From Propionivibrio sp. (GTDB lineage: Bacteria > Pseudomonadota > Gammaproteobacteria > Burkholderiales > Rhodocyclaceae): a stretch of 43,545 nt of DNA. This document shows positions 25,903 through 35,206 of the stretch, piece by piece. Under the pieces are notes generated by a model. The model had not been told where the DNA came from. It worked only from the letters and a program-made list of their open reading frames with translations, and did not search any database. Positions within the stretch are counted from its first letter, which is position 1. Each line of letters opens with the position of its first letter. The stretch spans positions 1 through 43,545 of the forward strand of contig NZ_JAPUVO010000091.1 in assembly GCF_029255185.1 (NCBI RefSeq). Direction: 5' to 3'. A program made the position numbers and the translations under genes.

Positions 25903-28900
25903 ATGACATTCTCCAGACAATCCCCCTTCCGCCGGCATTACCGGCTGCTGATTCTTGTCATCGTTGGACTGCTGGGGCTAGTTTCCACGGCCTGGGTGAC
26001 ACGAGAGATGATCAACCGTTCGAATGATCGGGTGGAACAGCGTTTCCTGCGTGACGCCCAGGAGCGTGCCGATTTGATCGTCGACGCTTTTAGCGAACCG
26101 CTCAAGCAATTCACTGTCCTGCAACGCCTGTTTCACAGCGTTGGCAAGGTCGACTGGCCGGTCTTCAAAAAATTCGTCGAGCCGATGCTTGGTCAGCCCG
26201 GAGTACGCAGCTTTGGCTGGATGCCGGCCGTCAATGCCGCTGATCGAGCTCAGTTTGAACAGAGCGGGCGACGTCTTTGGGGCAACGATTTTGCCATCAG
26301 CGAGCGCGATGCCGATGGCAATCTATTTCCTCTTAAGGCGCGTGAGCGGTATTACCCGGTTTTCTTTGTCTTGCCGGTCGACGTCAATCGCCAGGCGCTT
26401 GGGCTGAATCTTCATGCGGCAGCTAATCGCGGTCCGGTCATCGAGCAATCGATTGACACCGGAGGGCAAGCCGCCAGCGGAGTAAGCCAGTTGATTGTCG
26501 ACAAGCAGAAACAAGTTACCGTGGCCATCATGGCTCCGGTCTATCGCGACGGCACAGTGCCGGCAACGCGTGATGAGCGGCGCGCCGCAGTGCGTGGCGT
26601 GCTGTTCTGCGTGCTCGATGTTGGCGATTTGTTCGATGCAGTCAATTCCGCGGTAGCGCGAAATGGTTTACACGTTAGCCTTCTCGACCAGACCTTGCCG
26701 GCAGACAGACGACTCATTCATCGTTGGGTGCCCAAGGCCGGCGAAGAGGCTTCGCCACGCTCCGGCATTGCGCTGTCCTATAGCCAGGAGTTCGAACTGG
26801 CGCGCAATCTATGGACGGTAAGGATTGAAGCGGGCCCCGCCTGGCTGGAGGCCAACGCACCAGGCAATGTCGTTTATGTCCCCCTGGTCGGCGTACTGCT
26901 GACCTTGTTGCTGCTCGTTTATTTACACCGACTCCTTGACCGCAGTGCGCTCGCTGATTCGCTGGAACATAGCCATGAAGACGACCTGAAACAGCGGCGA
27001 GCAGCCGAAGCCTGGGCCAACAAGCTGTCCCTGGCGGTCGAGCAGAACCCGGCATCGATTTATATTACCGACCTTACCGGTCGAATTGAGTACGTTAACG
27101 AAAAATTTATCGAGACTTCGGGCTACTCGCGCGCCGAAGCGATTGGTCAGGACGCGCGCATCATGCAACCGGGCTTTGCCGACCAGCCCATCTATCAGTC
27201 CTTGTGGGCAAGCATTGAGGCTGGGCAGAACTGGCAGGGAGAGTTGCAAAGCGAGCGGCGCGACGGGACGCAGTGCTGGGATCGCCTGCTGGTCTCGCCA
27301 ATCAAGAATCACGAAGGAAAGGTCACGAACTACGTGATGATCAAGGAGAACATTACCGAGTTGCGCCAGGTGATGCTTCGTCTCCAAGAAAGCGAGGGCC
27401 GTTTTCGCGGGGCCATGTCGGTGATGGTTGAGGGGCTGGCGATCATCTCGCCGGAAGGGAGCTTCCTTTTCGCGAATCGAGTCGCCGAAGAATTGCTGGG
27501 TTTCGCCGAGGTCGGTCTGCAGGGTCATCGGCTTGAAGACATCGGGCTTGAGCGCTTGCACGAAGACGGCACGCCCTATCTTTACTCCGAGTACCCGACG
27601 ACCATCACCCTGCGCGACGGTTGCGAAGTGCGCGATGCGGTGGTGGGTTTGCGCTCCACGGACGGTAATCTTCGCTGGTTGCAGGTCAACACCGCACCGC
27701 TACGCATCGGCGATGAAGTGCGCTGTGGGGCGGTGTTGACCTTCTCAGACATGACCGAGCGCCAGGCGACGCAGCAGCGGATCGAGTTTCTTGCCCATCA
27801 CGATCCGTTAACCGGGCTGCCCAACCGCCTGCTGCTGCGTGACCGCATGGCTCAGGCACAAGCCCTGGCTGCGCGCACGCAAAGTCGCGTCGCCCTGATG
27901 TTCCTTGACCTCGATCGCTTCAAGACGATCAACGATTCGCTCGGTCATCCGGTGGGCGATGCCATGCTCAAGGAGGTGGTTGAGCGGCTCAAAAGCTGCG
28001 TGCGTGAGTCGGATACCATCAGTCGTCAGGGAGGCGATGAATTTATCATTCTCCTCAACGATGTGCGTGATAGCGAGGCAGTGGCGCGTGTCGCCGACAA
28101 GATTCATCAGCGCATGGGCGAGCCAATCATGCTCGGCAACCACTCGCTGATCACGTCGTTCTCGATTGGCATTGCGCTATACCCCGACGACGGCGATGAA
28201 TTCGACGCTCTGCTGCAGAAAGCCGATACCGCGATGTACCACGCCAAAGAGGCTGGCCGCACTGGGCATCGCTTCTTTACCGAGCAGATGAACCTGCAGG
28301 TGGTCGAGCACCTGACGCTGGAGACCCAGTTGCGGCAAGCGCTAGAGAACAAGGAATTTATTTTGCATTACCAGCCACAACTGGACCTGCATGAAGGCGG
28401 GATCATCGGTGTCGAGGCGCTGATTCGCTGGAACAGTCCGGACAATGGCTTGATATCGCCAGCCCGCTTCATTCCGGTGGCCGAGGATTCCGGAATAATC
28501 GTGCCGATCGGCGCCTGGGTGCTAGTGGAAGCCTGTCGTCAAGCACGTGCCTGGCAGGATGCTGGTCTGCCGCCCTTTGTGGTGGCCGTCAATCTTTCGG
28601 CCGTGCAGTTCAAGCGTCAGGACCTGGTAAATACCGTGATCAACGCGCTAGTACTTTCTGATCTGGACGCGCAATGGCTTGAACTCGAGCTGACCGAATC
28701 AATCCTGATTCAGGATGCCGAAGTTACCCTGGATTCAGTACGCCGCCTGAAGGCACTGGGCGTGCGGTTGTCGGTCGATGATTTCGGCACCGGCTATTCA
28801 AGCCTTGCCTATCTGAAGCGCTTTGCCGTCGATAAGCTGAAGATTGACCAGTCCTTTGTCCGCGATTTGGTGACCGATCCGGACGATGCAGCCATTGTTC

Positions 28901-29088
28901 GCGCCATCATTCAGATGGCGAGCAGCCTGAAGCTCAAGACGATTGCCGAAGGTGTCGAAACCGAGGAACTGGCTAACCTGCTACGCATATTTCACTGCGA
29001 CGAGATTCAGGGCTACTGGTTTGCGCGACCGATGCTGGCAGACCAGTTGGAAGCCTTCGTGCGAGCGCATCAGGCGAAACAAAACTAG
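25903..29088 (+). CDS. Membrane-bound CHASE-PAS-PAS-GGDEF-EAL cyclic-di-GMP protein
   Basis: This protein of about 1061 residues has a first membrane helix (about 13-33), a CHASE-type periplasmic sensor (about 60-290) and a second helix (about 325-345). Two PAS domains (about 370-490 and 505-625) follow, then GGDEF (about 640-795) and EAL (about 815-1055). The cyclase site is intact (RQGGDEFIIL), with an RESD inhibitory site five residues before it. The phosphodiesterase site is also intact (VEALIRW, DDFGTGYSSLAYLKRF, EGVETEE). It could therefore both make and degrade c-di-GMP, with the periplasmic sensor deciding. The start is uncertain: ATG at 25903 or TTG at 25873, neither with a strong ribosome binding site. 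The 169 bases upstream hold no gene. Confidence 0.92.
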   Translation: MTFSRQSPFRRHYRLLILVIVGLLGLVSTAWVTREMINRSNDRVEQRFLRDAQERADLIVDAFSEPLKQFTVLQRLFHSVGKVDWPVFKKFVEPMLGQPGVRSFGWMPAVNAADRAQFEQSGRRLWGNDFAISERDADGNLFPLKARERYYPVFFVLPVDVNRQALGLNLHAAANRGPVIEQSIDTGGQAASGVSQLIVDKQKQVTVAIMAPVYRDGTVPATRDERRAAVRGVLFCVLDVGDLFDAVNSAVARNGLHVSLLDQTLPADRRLIHRWVPKAGEEASPRSGIALSYSQEFELARNLWTVRIEAGPAWLEANAPGNVVYVPLVGVLLTLLLLVYLHRLLDRSALADSLEHSHEDDLKQRRAAEAWANKLSLAVEQNPASIYITDLTGRIEYVNEKFIETSGYSRAEAIGQDARIMQPGFADQPIYQSLWASIEAGQNWQGELQSERRDGTQCWDRLLVSPIKNHEGKVTNYVMIKENITELRQVMLRLQESEGRFRGAMSVMVEGLAIISPEGSFLFANRVAEELLGFAEVGLQGHRLEDIGLERLHEDGTPYLYSEYPTTITLRDGCEVRDAVVGLRSTDGNLRWLQVNTAPLRIGDEVRCGAVLTFSDMTERQATQQRIEFLAHHDPLTGLPNRLLLRDRMAQAQALAARTQSRVALMFLDLDRFKTINDSLGHPVGDAMLKEVVERLKSCVRESDTISRQGGDEFIILLNDVRDSEAVARVADKIHQRMGEPIMLGNHSLITSFSIGIALYPDDGDEFDALLQKADTAMYHAKEAGRTGHRFFTEQMNLQVVEHLTLETQLRQALENKEFILHYQPQLDLHEGGIIGVEALIRWNSPDNGLISPARFIPVAEDSGIIVPIGAWVLVEACRQARAWQDAGLPPFVVAVNLSAVQFKRQDLVNTVINALVLSDLDAQWLELELTESILIQDAEVTLDSVRRLKALGVRLSVDDFGTGYSSLAYLKRFAVDKLKIDQSFVRDLVTDPDDAAIVRAIIQMASSLKLKTIAEGVETEELANLLRIFHCDEIQGYWFARPMLADQLEAFVRAHQAKQN

Positions 29089-29098
29089 GCTCAAAACC

Positions 29099-29198
29099 TC
29101 TCACCGCAAAGGCGCAAAGATCGCAAAGAAAACAAGAAAGAGCCAAGCTTTTGATGTTCTTTGCGGCACTCTGCGTCCTTCGCGCCTTTGCGGTGAGA
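29099..29198. repeat. Dispersed palindromic repeat, copy 3, between the GGDEF-EAL gene and the cyclo-ligase gene
   Basis: The arms at 29099-29129 and 29168-29198 are reverse complements. The outer 17 bases match perfectly (TCTCACCGCAAAGGCGC) and the inner part has four differences. The left border AAAACCTC matches copy 2. The element sits between the convergent ends of two genes, where it could also act as a bidirectional transcription end. Confidence 0.9.
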
Positions 29199-29207
29199 CT
29201 GTTTGGG

Positions 29208-29816
29208 TTAATCGAACTTGAACACCCCGGCTTCGCTGACCATTGCGTTTAGCCGGACATCATGCGGCTCGGGGCGGATCGAGTCCACTCGCGCCAGTTC
29301 GAAGCCGACGCCGATGCACAGGGGAGCAGGCTTGAGCGCAGCCAGCGTGCGGTCGAAGAAGCCGCCGCCATAACCGATGCGGTAGCCGTCGGAATCAAAC
29401 GCATTAACCGGGAGTAGCAGGGCTTGTGGCAGCAGAAATTCGCCGGCGGCTGGCGTCGGAATCCCGTAGCCGTCGGCAATCAGCGCGCTACCCGGCGTCC
29501 ACGCCCGGAAGGCGAGTGCGGTGTCGACGGCGAGAACTACCGGCAGCAGCGCCGCGAATCCAGCCTGACCAGAGTCAAGCCAGGTCGTCATCAACGGCCG
29601 TAGATCCGGCTCATTTTTTACCGGCCAGCAAAAACCAACGCGCATCCCGGCCAGTTGCGGGAAGTGCGTTTGCAACTGCGAGCAGATCGTCGCTGAAAGA
29701 CCCGCACAGACGTCTGCTGATAGCGCCAGGCGACGATCCACGAGCCGCTTGCGCAGCGCACGACGATAGTCGGCGCGCTGGGCCGGGGTCATTTCTGGCG
29801 GTGATCCAGCGCTCAT
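29208..29816 (-). CDS. ygfA: 5-formyltetrahydrofolate cyclo-ligase
   Basis: This 202-residue protein converts 5-formyltetrahydrofolate to 5,10-methenyltetrahydrofolate with ATP. The N-terminal ALRKRLVDRRLAL, the central PVKNEPDLRPL and the signature RIGYGGGFFDRTLA are typical. Length is normal for the family. It is divergent from slt, whose start lies only 44 bases away. In many proteobacteria 6S RNA precedes this gene, but here there is no room for it. Confidence 0.93.
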   Translation of the reverse strand: MSAGSPPEMTPAQRADYRRALRKRLVDRRLALSADVCAGLSATICSQLQTHFPQLAGMRVGFCWPVKNEPDLRPLMTTWLDSGQAGFAALLPVVLAVDTALAFRAWTPGSALIADGYGIPTPAAGEFLLPQALLLPVNAFDSDGYRIGYGGGFFDRTLAALKPAPLCIGVGFELARVDSIRPEPHDVRLNAMVSEAGVFKFD

Positions 29817-29859
29817 GTGGTATGCTGAAAGTCAGTGTTTACGGGGATTCCAGCTTATC

Positions 29860-31803
29860 ATGAAGTTTCGTCTTGCAGTTTTTCTCCTTGCCTTTCCTTG
29901 CCTTATGGCACATGCGGTGGGCGGACCGGCCAACGCCGACGAGCGCTTTCTCGCCGCGCGTGACGCGGCCCGGGCAGGCGATCGCGCCAAGTTAGAACGC
30001 ATCGCGTCCGAATTGCAAGGCCATGAGCTTGCCGCCTACCTTGAATACTGGCGGCTTCTGCTTGATCTGAACACCACCGATCCGGCGACAATCAAGAACT
30101 TCCTGTCGCGCCACGAAAAAAGCTATATCGCCGACAAGCTACGCTCTGACTGGCTCAAGCTGCTCGGCAGAAAACAGCAGTGGGCCGAATTCGATGCCGA
30201 GTACCCGGAACTCGTCCAAGCGGATCAGGAGCTTTCCTGTTATGCCTTGCAGAGCCGCCGCGCGCGTGGCGATGCGAAGGTTCTTGACGAGGTGATGCCG
30301 CTCTGGCTGAACCTGATCGAACCTCCCGAATCCTGCTATCCGGTTCTCGAAGCGCTGATTCTGGAAAAACGAGTGCTGGCCGACCAGGTCTGGGCCCGTA
30401 TCCGGCGCCAGTTTGAAGCCAACAGGTTGGCTGCCGCGCGCTACAGCATGAACTATCTGCCACCCAGCCAGACACCAGATGCCCGCACCGCGCTCGCAGT
30501 GAGTGATACGCCGCTACCGTGGCTGGTCAAACTGCCGCCAAGCCTTGCCGGTAGCCGGATGAATCGCGAACTGGCGGTGCTGGCCATCAGCCGCATTGCG
30601 CGCAATGACCCAAACATAGCGTCTGACCAGTTGAACAAGATAGCGAGTCGTTTGCAGGCCAGTGAAAAAGCCTGGGCGTGGGGCCAGATTGGCTGGCAGG
30701 CGGCTCAACGACACCTGCCGGAGGCGCTTGAATGGTATCGAAAAGCCGGTGACACACCGCTTTCCGACGAGGTGGCGCAGTGGAAGGTACGCGCCGCATT
30801 GCGCGTTCAGGACTGGGGAACAGTGCGCTCGACGATTGAAAAAATGCCGCCCGAACTCGCTGAGCAGGCGCCCTGGGTCTATTGGCTGGGGCGCGCCTAC
30901 CGTGCCGGCGGACGCCTTGGGGACGCCAATACACTGTTCGCCAAAATTGCCGGACAGTCGAATTTCTACGGTAATCTGGCGGATGAAGAGCTGGATCGGG
31001 TGATCATGACGCCGCCCCGGGCAGCTTCGCCAACACGCGAAGAGAACGCCCAGGTGGCGGCTAATCCGGGCGTACAGCGTGCTCTCGCGCTGTTTCGCCT
31101 CAGTCTGCGCAGCGAGGGGGTCAAGGAATGGAACTGGGCACTGCGCGCCATGAGTGATCGTGAACTGCTGGCGGCTTCGGATATTGCCCAGCGCGCCGGC
31201 ATTTATGATCGTGCCATTGCCGCTGCTGATCGCACCAGGAACGAACACGACTATTCGCTGCGCTACCTGTCGCCGTACAGCGAGCAGGTGCGCCCAGCGG
31301 CAAAGAGCCAGGCCCTTGACGATGCCTGGGTTTACGGCCTGATGCGTCAGGAGAGTCGCTTCGTGACCAATGCCAAATCAACGGTCGGTGCGTCCGGCCT
31401 GATGCAACTGATGCCGGCGACAGCCAAGTGGGTGGCCAAGAAAATTGGCCTCAAGGATTTTCATCAGAGCCAGGTGAATGATACCCAGACCAACGTACTA
31501 CTCGGCACGACCTATATGCGGTTGGTCATGGAGAGCCTGGACAATCACCCGGTGCTGGCCTCTGCGGCCTACAACGCCGGCCCCGGTCGCGCCCGCAAAT
31601 GGCGTGCCGATCGTCCGCTGGAAGGAGCGGTCTACGCCGAGACCATTCCGTTCAACGAGACGCGTGATTACGTGAAGAAAGTAATGAGCAATTCGGTCTA
31701 CTATTCGGCGCTGTTTGACGGCAAACCGCAATCACTCAAAAGCCGGCTCGGCATTATTGGGCCGCGCACGACTCTTGATCCAAAGGGTGAAGAATTGCCG
31801 TAG
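29860..31803 (+). CDS. slt: Soluble lytic murein transglycosylase (Slt70 type)
   Basis: This 647-residue periplasmic enzyme has a signal peptide (about 1-19), a long alpha-helical superhelix (about 30-470) and a C-terminal goose lysozyme-like SLT domain (about 485-620). The catalytic Glu is in MRQESRFVTNAKS, followed by GLMQLMPATAKWVAKK and AAYNAGPGRARKW. It cleaves peptidoglycan between MurNAc and GlcNAc to give 1,6-anhydro ends. I chose the ATG at 29860 (MKFRLAVFLL) because it starts a proper signal peptide. The frame opening at 29815 would precede it with 15 unlikely residues. The NDUFA9-like gene follows after 38 bases. Confidence 0.94.
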   Translation: MKFRLAVFLLAFPCLMAHAVGGPANADERFLAARDAARAGDRAKLERIASELQGHELAAYLEYWRLLLDLNTTDPATIKNFLSRHEKSYIADKLRSDWLKLLGRKQQWAEFDAEYPELVQADQELSCYALQSRRARGDAKVLDEVMPLWLNLIEPPESCYPVLEALILEKRVLADQVWARIRRQFEANRLAAARYSMNYLPPSQTPDARTALAVSDTPLPWLVKLPPSLAGSRMNRELAVLAISRIARNDPNIASDQLNKIASRLQASEKAWAWGQIGWQAAQRHLPEALEWYRKAGDTPLSDEVAQWKVRAALRVQDWGTVRSTIEKMPPELAEQAPWVYWLGRAYRAGGRLGDANTLFAKIAGQSNFYGNLADEELDRVIMTPPRAASPTREENAQVAANPGVQRALALFRLSLRSEGVKEWNWALRAMSDRELLAASDIAQRAGIYDRAIAAADRTRNEHDYSLRYLSPYSEQVRPAAKSQALDDAWVYGLMRQESRFVTNAKSTVGASGLMQLMPATAKWVAKKIGLKDFHQSQVNDTQTNVLLGTTYMRLVMESLDNHPVLASAAYNAGPGRARKWRADRPLEGAVYAETIPFNETRDYVKKVMSNSVYYSALFDGKPQSLKSRLGIIGPRTTLDPKGEELP

Positions 31804-31841
31804 AATCCGCACTTCGAAACGTATTCAATCGTCAGGGTGCT

Positions 31842-32804
31842 ATGGAGCTTAAAAAGGTACTGTTGATTGGCGGAAGTGGTTTCGTCGGCAGTTGGATCGC
31901 CAACCGGCTTTCCGAGCGCGGAATTCGCGTCACTATCCCGACTCGGCATCGCGACAACACCAAACAGTTGATTTTGCTGCCAACGGTTTATACGGTTGAA
32001 GCCGATGTGCATGATCCGCAGGCGCTAGCCTCGCTGGTGCACGGCGTCGATGCCGTGATCAATCTGGTCGGCATTCTGCACGACAAGGATTCGAGCCAGC
32101 CTTACGGCAAGCGGTTTGCCGCCGCCCACGTCGAGTTGCCCAGAAAAATTCTCGCTGCCATGAAGCAGGCCGGGGTGCGTCGCCTGGTGCATATGAGCGC
32201 ACTCAAGGCCGCGTCTGATGCGCCATCGGCCTATCTGCGCTCGAAGGGCGACGGCGAAGCCATGGTGTGCGCGGCCGGTGGGGAATTCGATATCACCGTA
32301 TTCCGTCCGTCGGTCATCTTCGGCCCCGGCGATGCTTTCCTCAACACCTTCGCCACCCTGCTCAGGCTCTTTCCCATCCTGCCGTTAGCCGGCGCCGCCG
32401 CGCGCTTTCAGCCGGTTTATGTCGGTGACGTGGCCGATGCCTTTGCCGGGTGCCTGGGCGATCACGCCACCTTTGGCCAGATCTATGAACTGTGCGGTCC
32501 CAAGGTCTACACCCTGCGCGAACTGGTCGAGTACACCGCCAGCCTGATCGGCAGGCGCCCTCTGGTGATCAAGCTGCCCGACACTCTGGCCCGCCTGCAG
32601 GCGTGTATGCTGGGACTGCTGCCCAATCCGCCGATGTCACTGGATAATCTGCGTTCAATGCAGATCGACAATACCAGCAATGGTCATTGCAACTACCCTG
32701 ACTGGCATCCCAAGCGTCTGGAAGCGGTAGCTCCAGCCTACCTTTCTGCACTCAGTCTGCAACCGCGTCTTGACGGCTACCGCTGTCGTGCAAGGCGTTC
32801 ATAG
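31842..32804 (+). CDS. NDUFA9-like atypical short-chain dehydrogenase (NAD(P)-binding)
   Basis: This 320-residue protein has the Rossmann glycine motif VLLIGGSGFVGSWIA at the N-terminus, NLVGILHD in place of the usual active-site region, and FRPSVIFGPGDAFLN in the middle. These mark the complex I NDUFA9-like family of NAD(P)-binding proteins, often encoded beside cca and slt in betaproteobacteria. The YxxxK motif is not conserved as a clear active site (AYLRSKGDGE is the nearest), so catalysis is uncertain. The ATG at 31842 is the first possible start. The GST gene follows 20 bases later. Confidence 0.88.
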   Translation: MELKKVLLIGGSGFVGSWIANRLSERGIRVTIPTRHRDNTKQLILLPTVYTVEADVHDPQALASLVHGVDAVINLVGILHDKDSSQPYGKRFAAAHVELPRKILAAMKQAGVRRLVHMSALKAASDAPSAYLRSKGDGEAMVCAAGGEFDITVFRPSVIFGPGDAFLNTFATLLRLFPILPLAGAAARFQPVYVGDVADAFAGCLGDHATFGQIYELCGPKVYTLRELVEYTASLIGRRPLVIKLPDTLARLQACMLGLLPNPPMSLDNLRSMQIDNTSNGHCNYPDWHPKRLEAVAPAYLSALSLQPRLDGYRCRARRS

Positions 32805-32824
32805 CGTTCATAGGAAATTTTCTA

Positions 32825-33448
32825 ATGTTGAAACTTGTCATTGGCAACCGTAACTACTCGTCATGGAGCCTCCGGCCCTGGCTGGCCATCAAACAGGCCG
32901 GACTGCCCTTTGAAGAAATAGCCATTCGCCTCAACGAAGCCGGGACCAAGGCGCAGATCTACAAGTATTCGCCTTCGGGCAAAGTGCCTTGCCTGATCGA
33001 CGGCGATCTACTGGTCTGGGATTCGCTGGCGATTTGCGAATATCTTGCCGAGAAATCGCCATCCCTGTGGCCATCCGACGCCCGGGTTCGGGCCGAGGCG
33101 CGCTCTGTTTCTGCCGAAATGCACGCCGGTTTCAGTGCTTTGCGCCAGAGCATGCCGATGGAGATCAACGCCTCGAAGCCCTATGACGAGCGCACGGCCG
33201 AAGTGCTGGCCGACATCGCACGCATCGTTGCCATCTGGGAAAGCTGCCGCCGTCGTTTTGCCGCGGAAGGCCCCTTCCTGTTTGGCCGTTTTTCGATTGC
33301 TGATGCGATGTTTGCCCCCGTCGTCTGGCGTTTTAAGACCTATGCTGTTGAACTTCCTCCAGCCTCGCGTGACTGGGTTGAAGCCATCTGCGGGCTACCG
33401 GCCATGCAGGAATGGCGGGCCGGTGCGCTGAGCGAAACAGCCAAGTAG
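32825..33448 (+). CDS. Glutathione S-transferase family protein
   Basis: This 207-residue protein has an N-terminal thioredoxin-like domain (about 1-80) with NYSSWSLRPW as the likely glutathione-activating Ser region, cis-proline SGKVPCLIDG and glutathione-binding DSLAICEYLAE. An all-helical C-terminal domain follows. Substrate is unknown. It lies in a plus-strand run (slt, NDUFA9-like, GST, cca), with cca beginning 15 bases downstream. The short A/T-rich stretch TAGGAAATTTTCTA before its start partly resembles the palindrome at 4272, but it more simply contains the ribosome binding site AGGAAA. Confidence 0.9.
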   Translation: MLKLVIGNRNYSSWSLRPWLAIKQAGLPFEEIAIRLNEAGTKAQIYKYSPSGKVPCLIDGDLLVWDSLAICEYLAEKSPSLWPSDARVRAEARSVSAEMHAGFSALRQSMPMEINASKPYDERTAEVLADIARIVAIWESCRRRFAAEGPFLFGRFSIADAMFAPVVWRFKTYAVELPPASRDWVEAICGLPAMQEWRAGALSETAK

Positions 33449-33463
33449 GCGCTCGCCGGCGCC

Positions 33464-34684
33464 ATGCAGATCTTCACGGTCGGCGGTGCTGTCCGCGATG
33501 AGTTGCTTGGCCTGCCAGTGCAGGATCGTGACTACGTGGTCGTCGGCGCTTCACCCGAAGAAATGCTGGCGCGTGGCTTTAAAGCAGTGGGCAAGGATTT
33601 CCCGGTCTTTTTGCACCCGCAGACGCACGAGGAATATGCACTCGCCCGCACCGAGCGCAAGTCCGGCCACGGCTACACGGGTTTCGCCTTTCACGCGGCG
33701 CCTGAAGTCAGTCTCGAAGACGACCTGGCGCGTCGCGACCTCACCATCAATGCCATCGCCCGTTCCGCTGATGGCGTACTGACCGACCCCTTTCACGGCG
33801 TCGCCGATCTTGAGGCGCGCATACTGCGCCACGTCGGACCGGCTTTCGTTGAAGACCCAGTGCGTATTCTGCGCATCGCCCGCTTCGCCGCGCGGTTCAC
33901 TGATTTCTCCGTAGCGCCGGAAACCATCGACCTAATGCGCCAGATGGTGAGCAGCGGCGAGGCCGATCATCTGGTCGCCGAACGAGTCTGGCAGGAGCTG
34001 GCCAAAGGCCTGATGGAAGCGAAACCCTCACGCATGATCGCAGTGCTACGCGAATGCGGTGCCCTGGCGCGCCTATTGCCCGAACTCGACCGCCTGTTCG
34101 GCGTGCCGCAGCGCGCCGATTTCCATCCGGAAATCGATACCGGCGTGCATGTCATGATGGCGCTTGATCATTCAGCCCAGTACGGCTATGCCTTGCCGGT
34201 CCGCTTCGCCGTACTCCTGCACGATCTTGGCAAAGGCTTGACGCCAACTGCGGAACTTCCCCGCCACACAGGGCATGAGGCGCGTAGCGCTAAGCTGGTC
34301 GACGAAGTGTGTGCACGCCTCAAGCCCCCGGCCGAGTGCCGCGACCTGGCCCGCCTGGTGGCACGTTATCACGGCGACATTCGCCGTGGCCCCGAACTGC
34401 GCGCTGCAACCATTACCAGACTGCTGGAAAACACCGATGCCTTGCGTCGACCGCAACGCTTCAAACAACTCCTTGAGGCCTGCACCTGCGACCACCATGG
34501 CCGCCTGGGCTGGGAAGAAAAGACGCCCCTCGGGGCAGGGCTGTTTCTCAGGGCGCTGGATGCAGTACAGGCAGTTAATGCGGCAGCGATTGCGCACAGT
34601 TGCAGCGATTCGTCACAGATCCCCAAGCGCCTGCACATGGCCCGGGTGGCAGCCGTCAAACAGATTTTGACGCTACCTGACTAA
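33464..34684 (+). CDS. cca: CCA-adding tRNA nucleotidyltransferase with HD domain
   Basis: This 406-residue enzyme adds or repairs the 3' CCA of tRNAs without a template. The N-terminal GGAVRDELLG and the metal-binding DRDYVV (DxD-like) are present, with RRDLTINAIA and the neck region EDPVRILRIARFAARF. A C-terminal HD domain (HDLGKG, about residue 250) gives phosphohydrolase activity, as in E. coli-type Cca. Length is typical. It is the last gene of the operon and ends 35 bases before a strong terminator. The start MQIFTVGG matches the family N-terminus. Confidence 0.96.
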   Translation: MQIFTVGGAVRDELLGLPVQDRDYVVVGASPEEMLARGFKAVGKDFPVFLHPQTHEEYALARTERKSGHGYTGFAFHAAPEVSLEDDLARRDLTINAIARSADGVLTDPFHGVADLEARILRHVGPAFVEDPVRILRIARFAARFTDFSVAPETIDLMRQMVSSGEADHLVAERVWQELAKGLMEAKPSRMIAVLRECGALARLLPELDRLFGVPQRADFHPEIDTGVHVMMALDHSAQYGYALPVRFAVLLHDLGKGLTPTAELPRHTGHEARSAKLVDEVCARLKPPAECRDLARLVARYHGDIRRGPELRAATITRLLENTDALRRPQRFKQLLEACTCDHHGRLGWEEKTPLGAGLFLRALDAVQAVNAAAIAHSCSDSSQIPKRLHMARVAAVKQILTLPD

Positions 34685-34718
34685 TTTTTGAGGACGACCC
34701 ACGATGAAACGGAAAGAG

Positions 34719-34770
34719 AAACCCCGGCAATCCGTAGTTGCAGCGGAAAGTCCGGGGTTTTTGTTTTTAT
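34719..34770 (+). terminator. Intrinsic terminator after cca
   Basis: The 9-bp stem AAACCCCGG (34719-34727) pairs with CCGGGGTTT (34752-34760) and is followed by a T-rich tail (TTGTTTTTA). It ends the slt-cca transcript just upstream of the insertion sequence. Confidence 0.85.
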
Positions 34771-34779
34771 GGGTAACGA

Positions 34780-34798
34780 CACTGCTGTCCGGTTAAAT
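34780..34798. repeat. Left terminal inverted repeat of the IS4-type element
   Basis: The 19 bases CACTGCTGTCCGGTTAAAT are the exact reverse complement of the right end at 37439-37457. Confidence 0.93.
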
Positions 34799-35206
34799 CA
34801 TGAATAGATTCAGTTGGTTGCATGGCACACCCTCTGGGGGAATGTACTCGCTGGCTGGAAAGGCTTGCTGCAAGGGCATCTTCTCGAAAAGGGTGACCGA
34901 CATAATCTGTAGCAAAGTGTAGAGCGAGGCATCCAATTGCAACTTCTTTTTGATGATGGCGACGAGCACATAAACCGATACGGCGATCCAGATTTGCGTC
35001 TTGACCGCATTCTCCGAGGTTCCGAAAAACCGTTTGATCCGCAGATGCTGCTTGATCCACTTGAAGAACAGTTCGACCTGCCAGCGGTTCTTGTAAAGCG
35101 CGCAGATCGTCATGGCCGGCAAAGTCACCTGGTTGGTAATGAAGATGAGCGTCTTGCCGGTGTCGGGATCGTTGAAGCGAACCCGGCGCAACTGAGCAGG
35201 GTAGTC
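34793..35206 (-). pseudogene. IS4-family transposase, C-terminal fragment
   Basis: This fragment holds 137 residues in frame from DYPAQLRRVRF to the stop. It has the IS4-type YREK signature in YKNRWQVELFFKWIKQ, which holds the catalytic Glu. It is the downstream half of the transposase split by the inner element. Joined to the fragment at 36625-37318 it restores an uninterrupted frame, so the outer transposase was intact when it was hit. Confidence 0.9.

Noticed and set aside
29088-29221. Plus-strand frame SHRKGAKIAKKTRKSQAF after the GGDEF-EAL gene
   Set aside because: This is the same repeat family read as protein, with no independent support for coding.
29817-29859. 6S RNA, which often lies beside the 5-formyltetrahydrofolate cyclo-ligase gene
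   Set aside because: Only about 43 bases separate this gene from slt, too short for 6S RNA.
32811-32824. TAGGAAATTTTCTA before the GST gene as a second copy of the 4272 palindrome
   Set aside because: The symmetry is imperfect, and the AGGAAA is better explained as the ribosome binding site of the GST gene.
34704-34796. A 30-codon frame (MKRKEKPRQSVV...) running from after cca into the IS end
   Set aside because: It passes straight through the cca terminator hairpin and stops inside the IS inverted repeat, so it is almost certainly not a gene.
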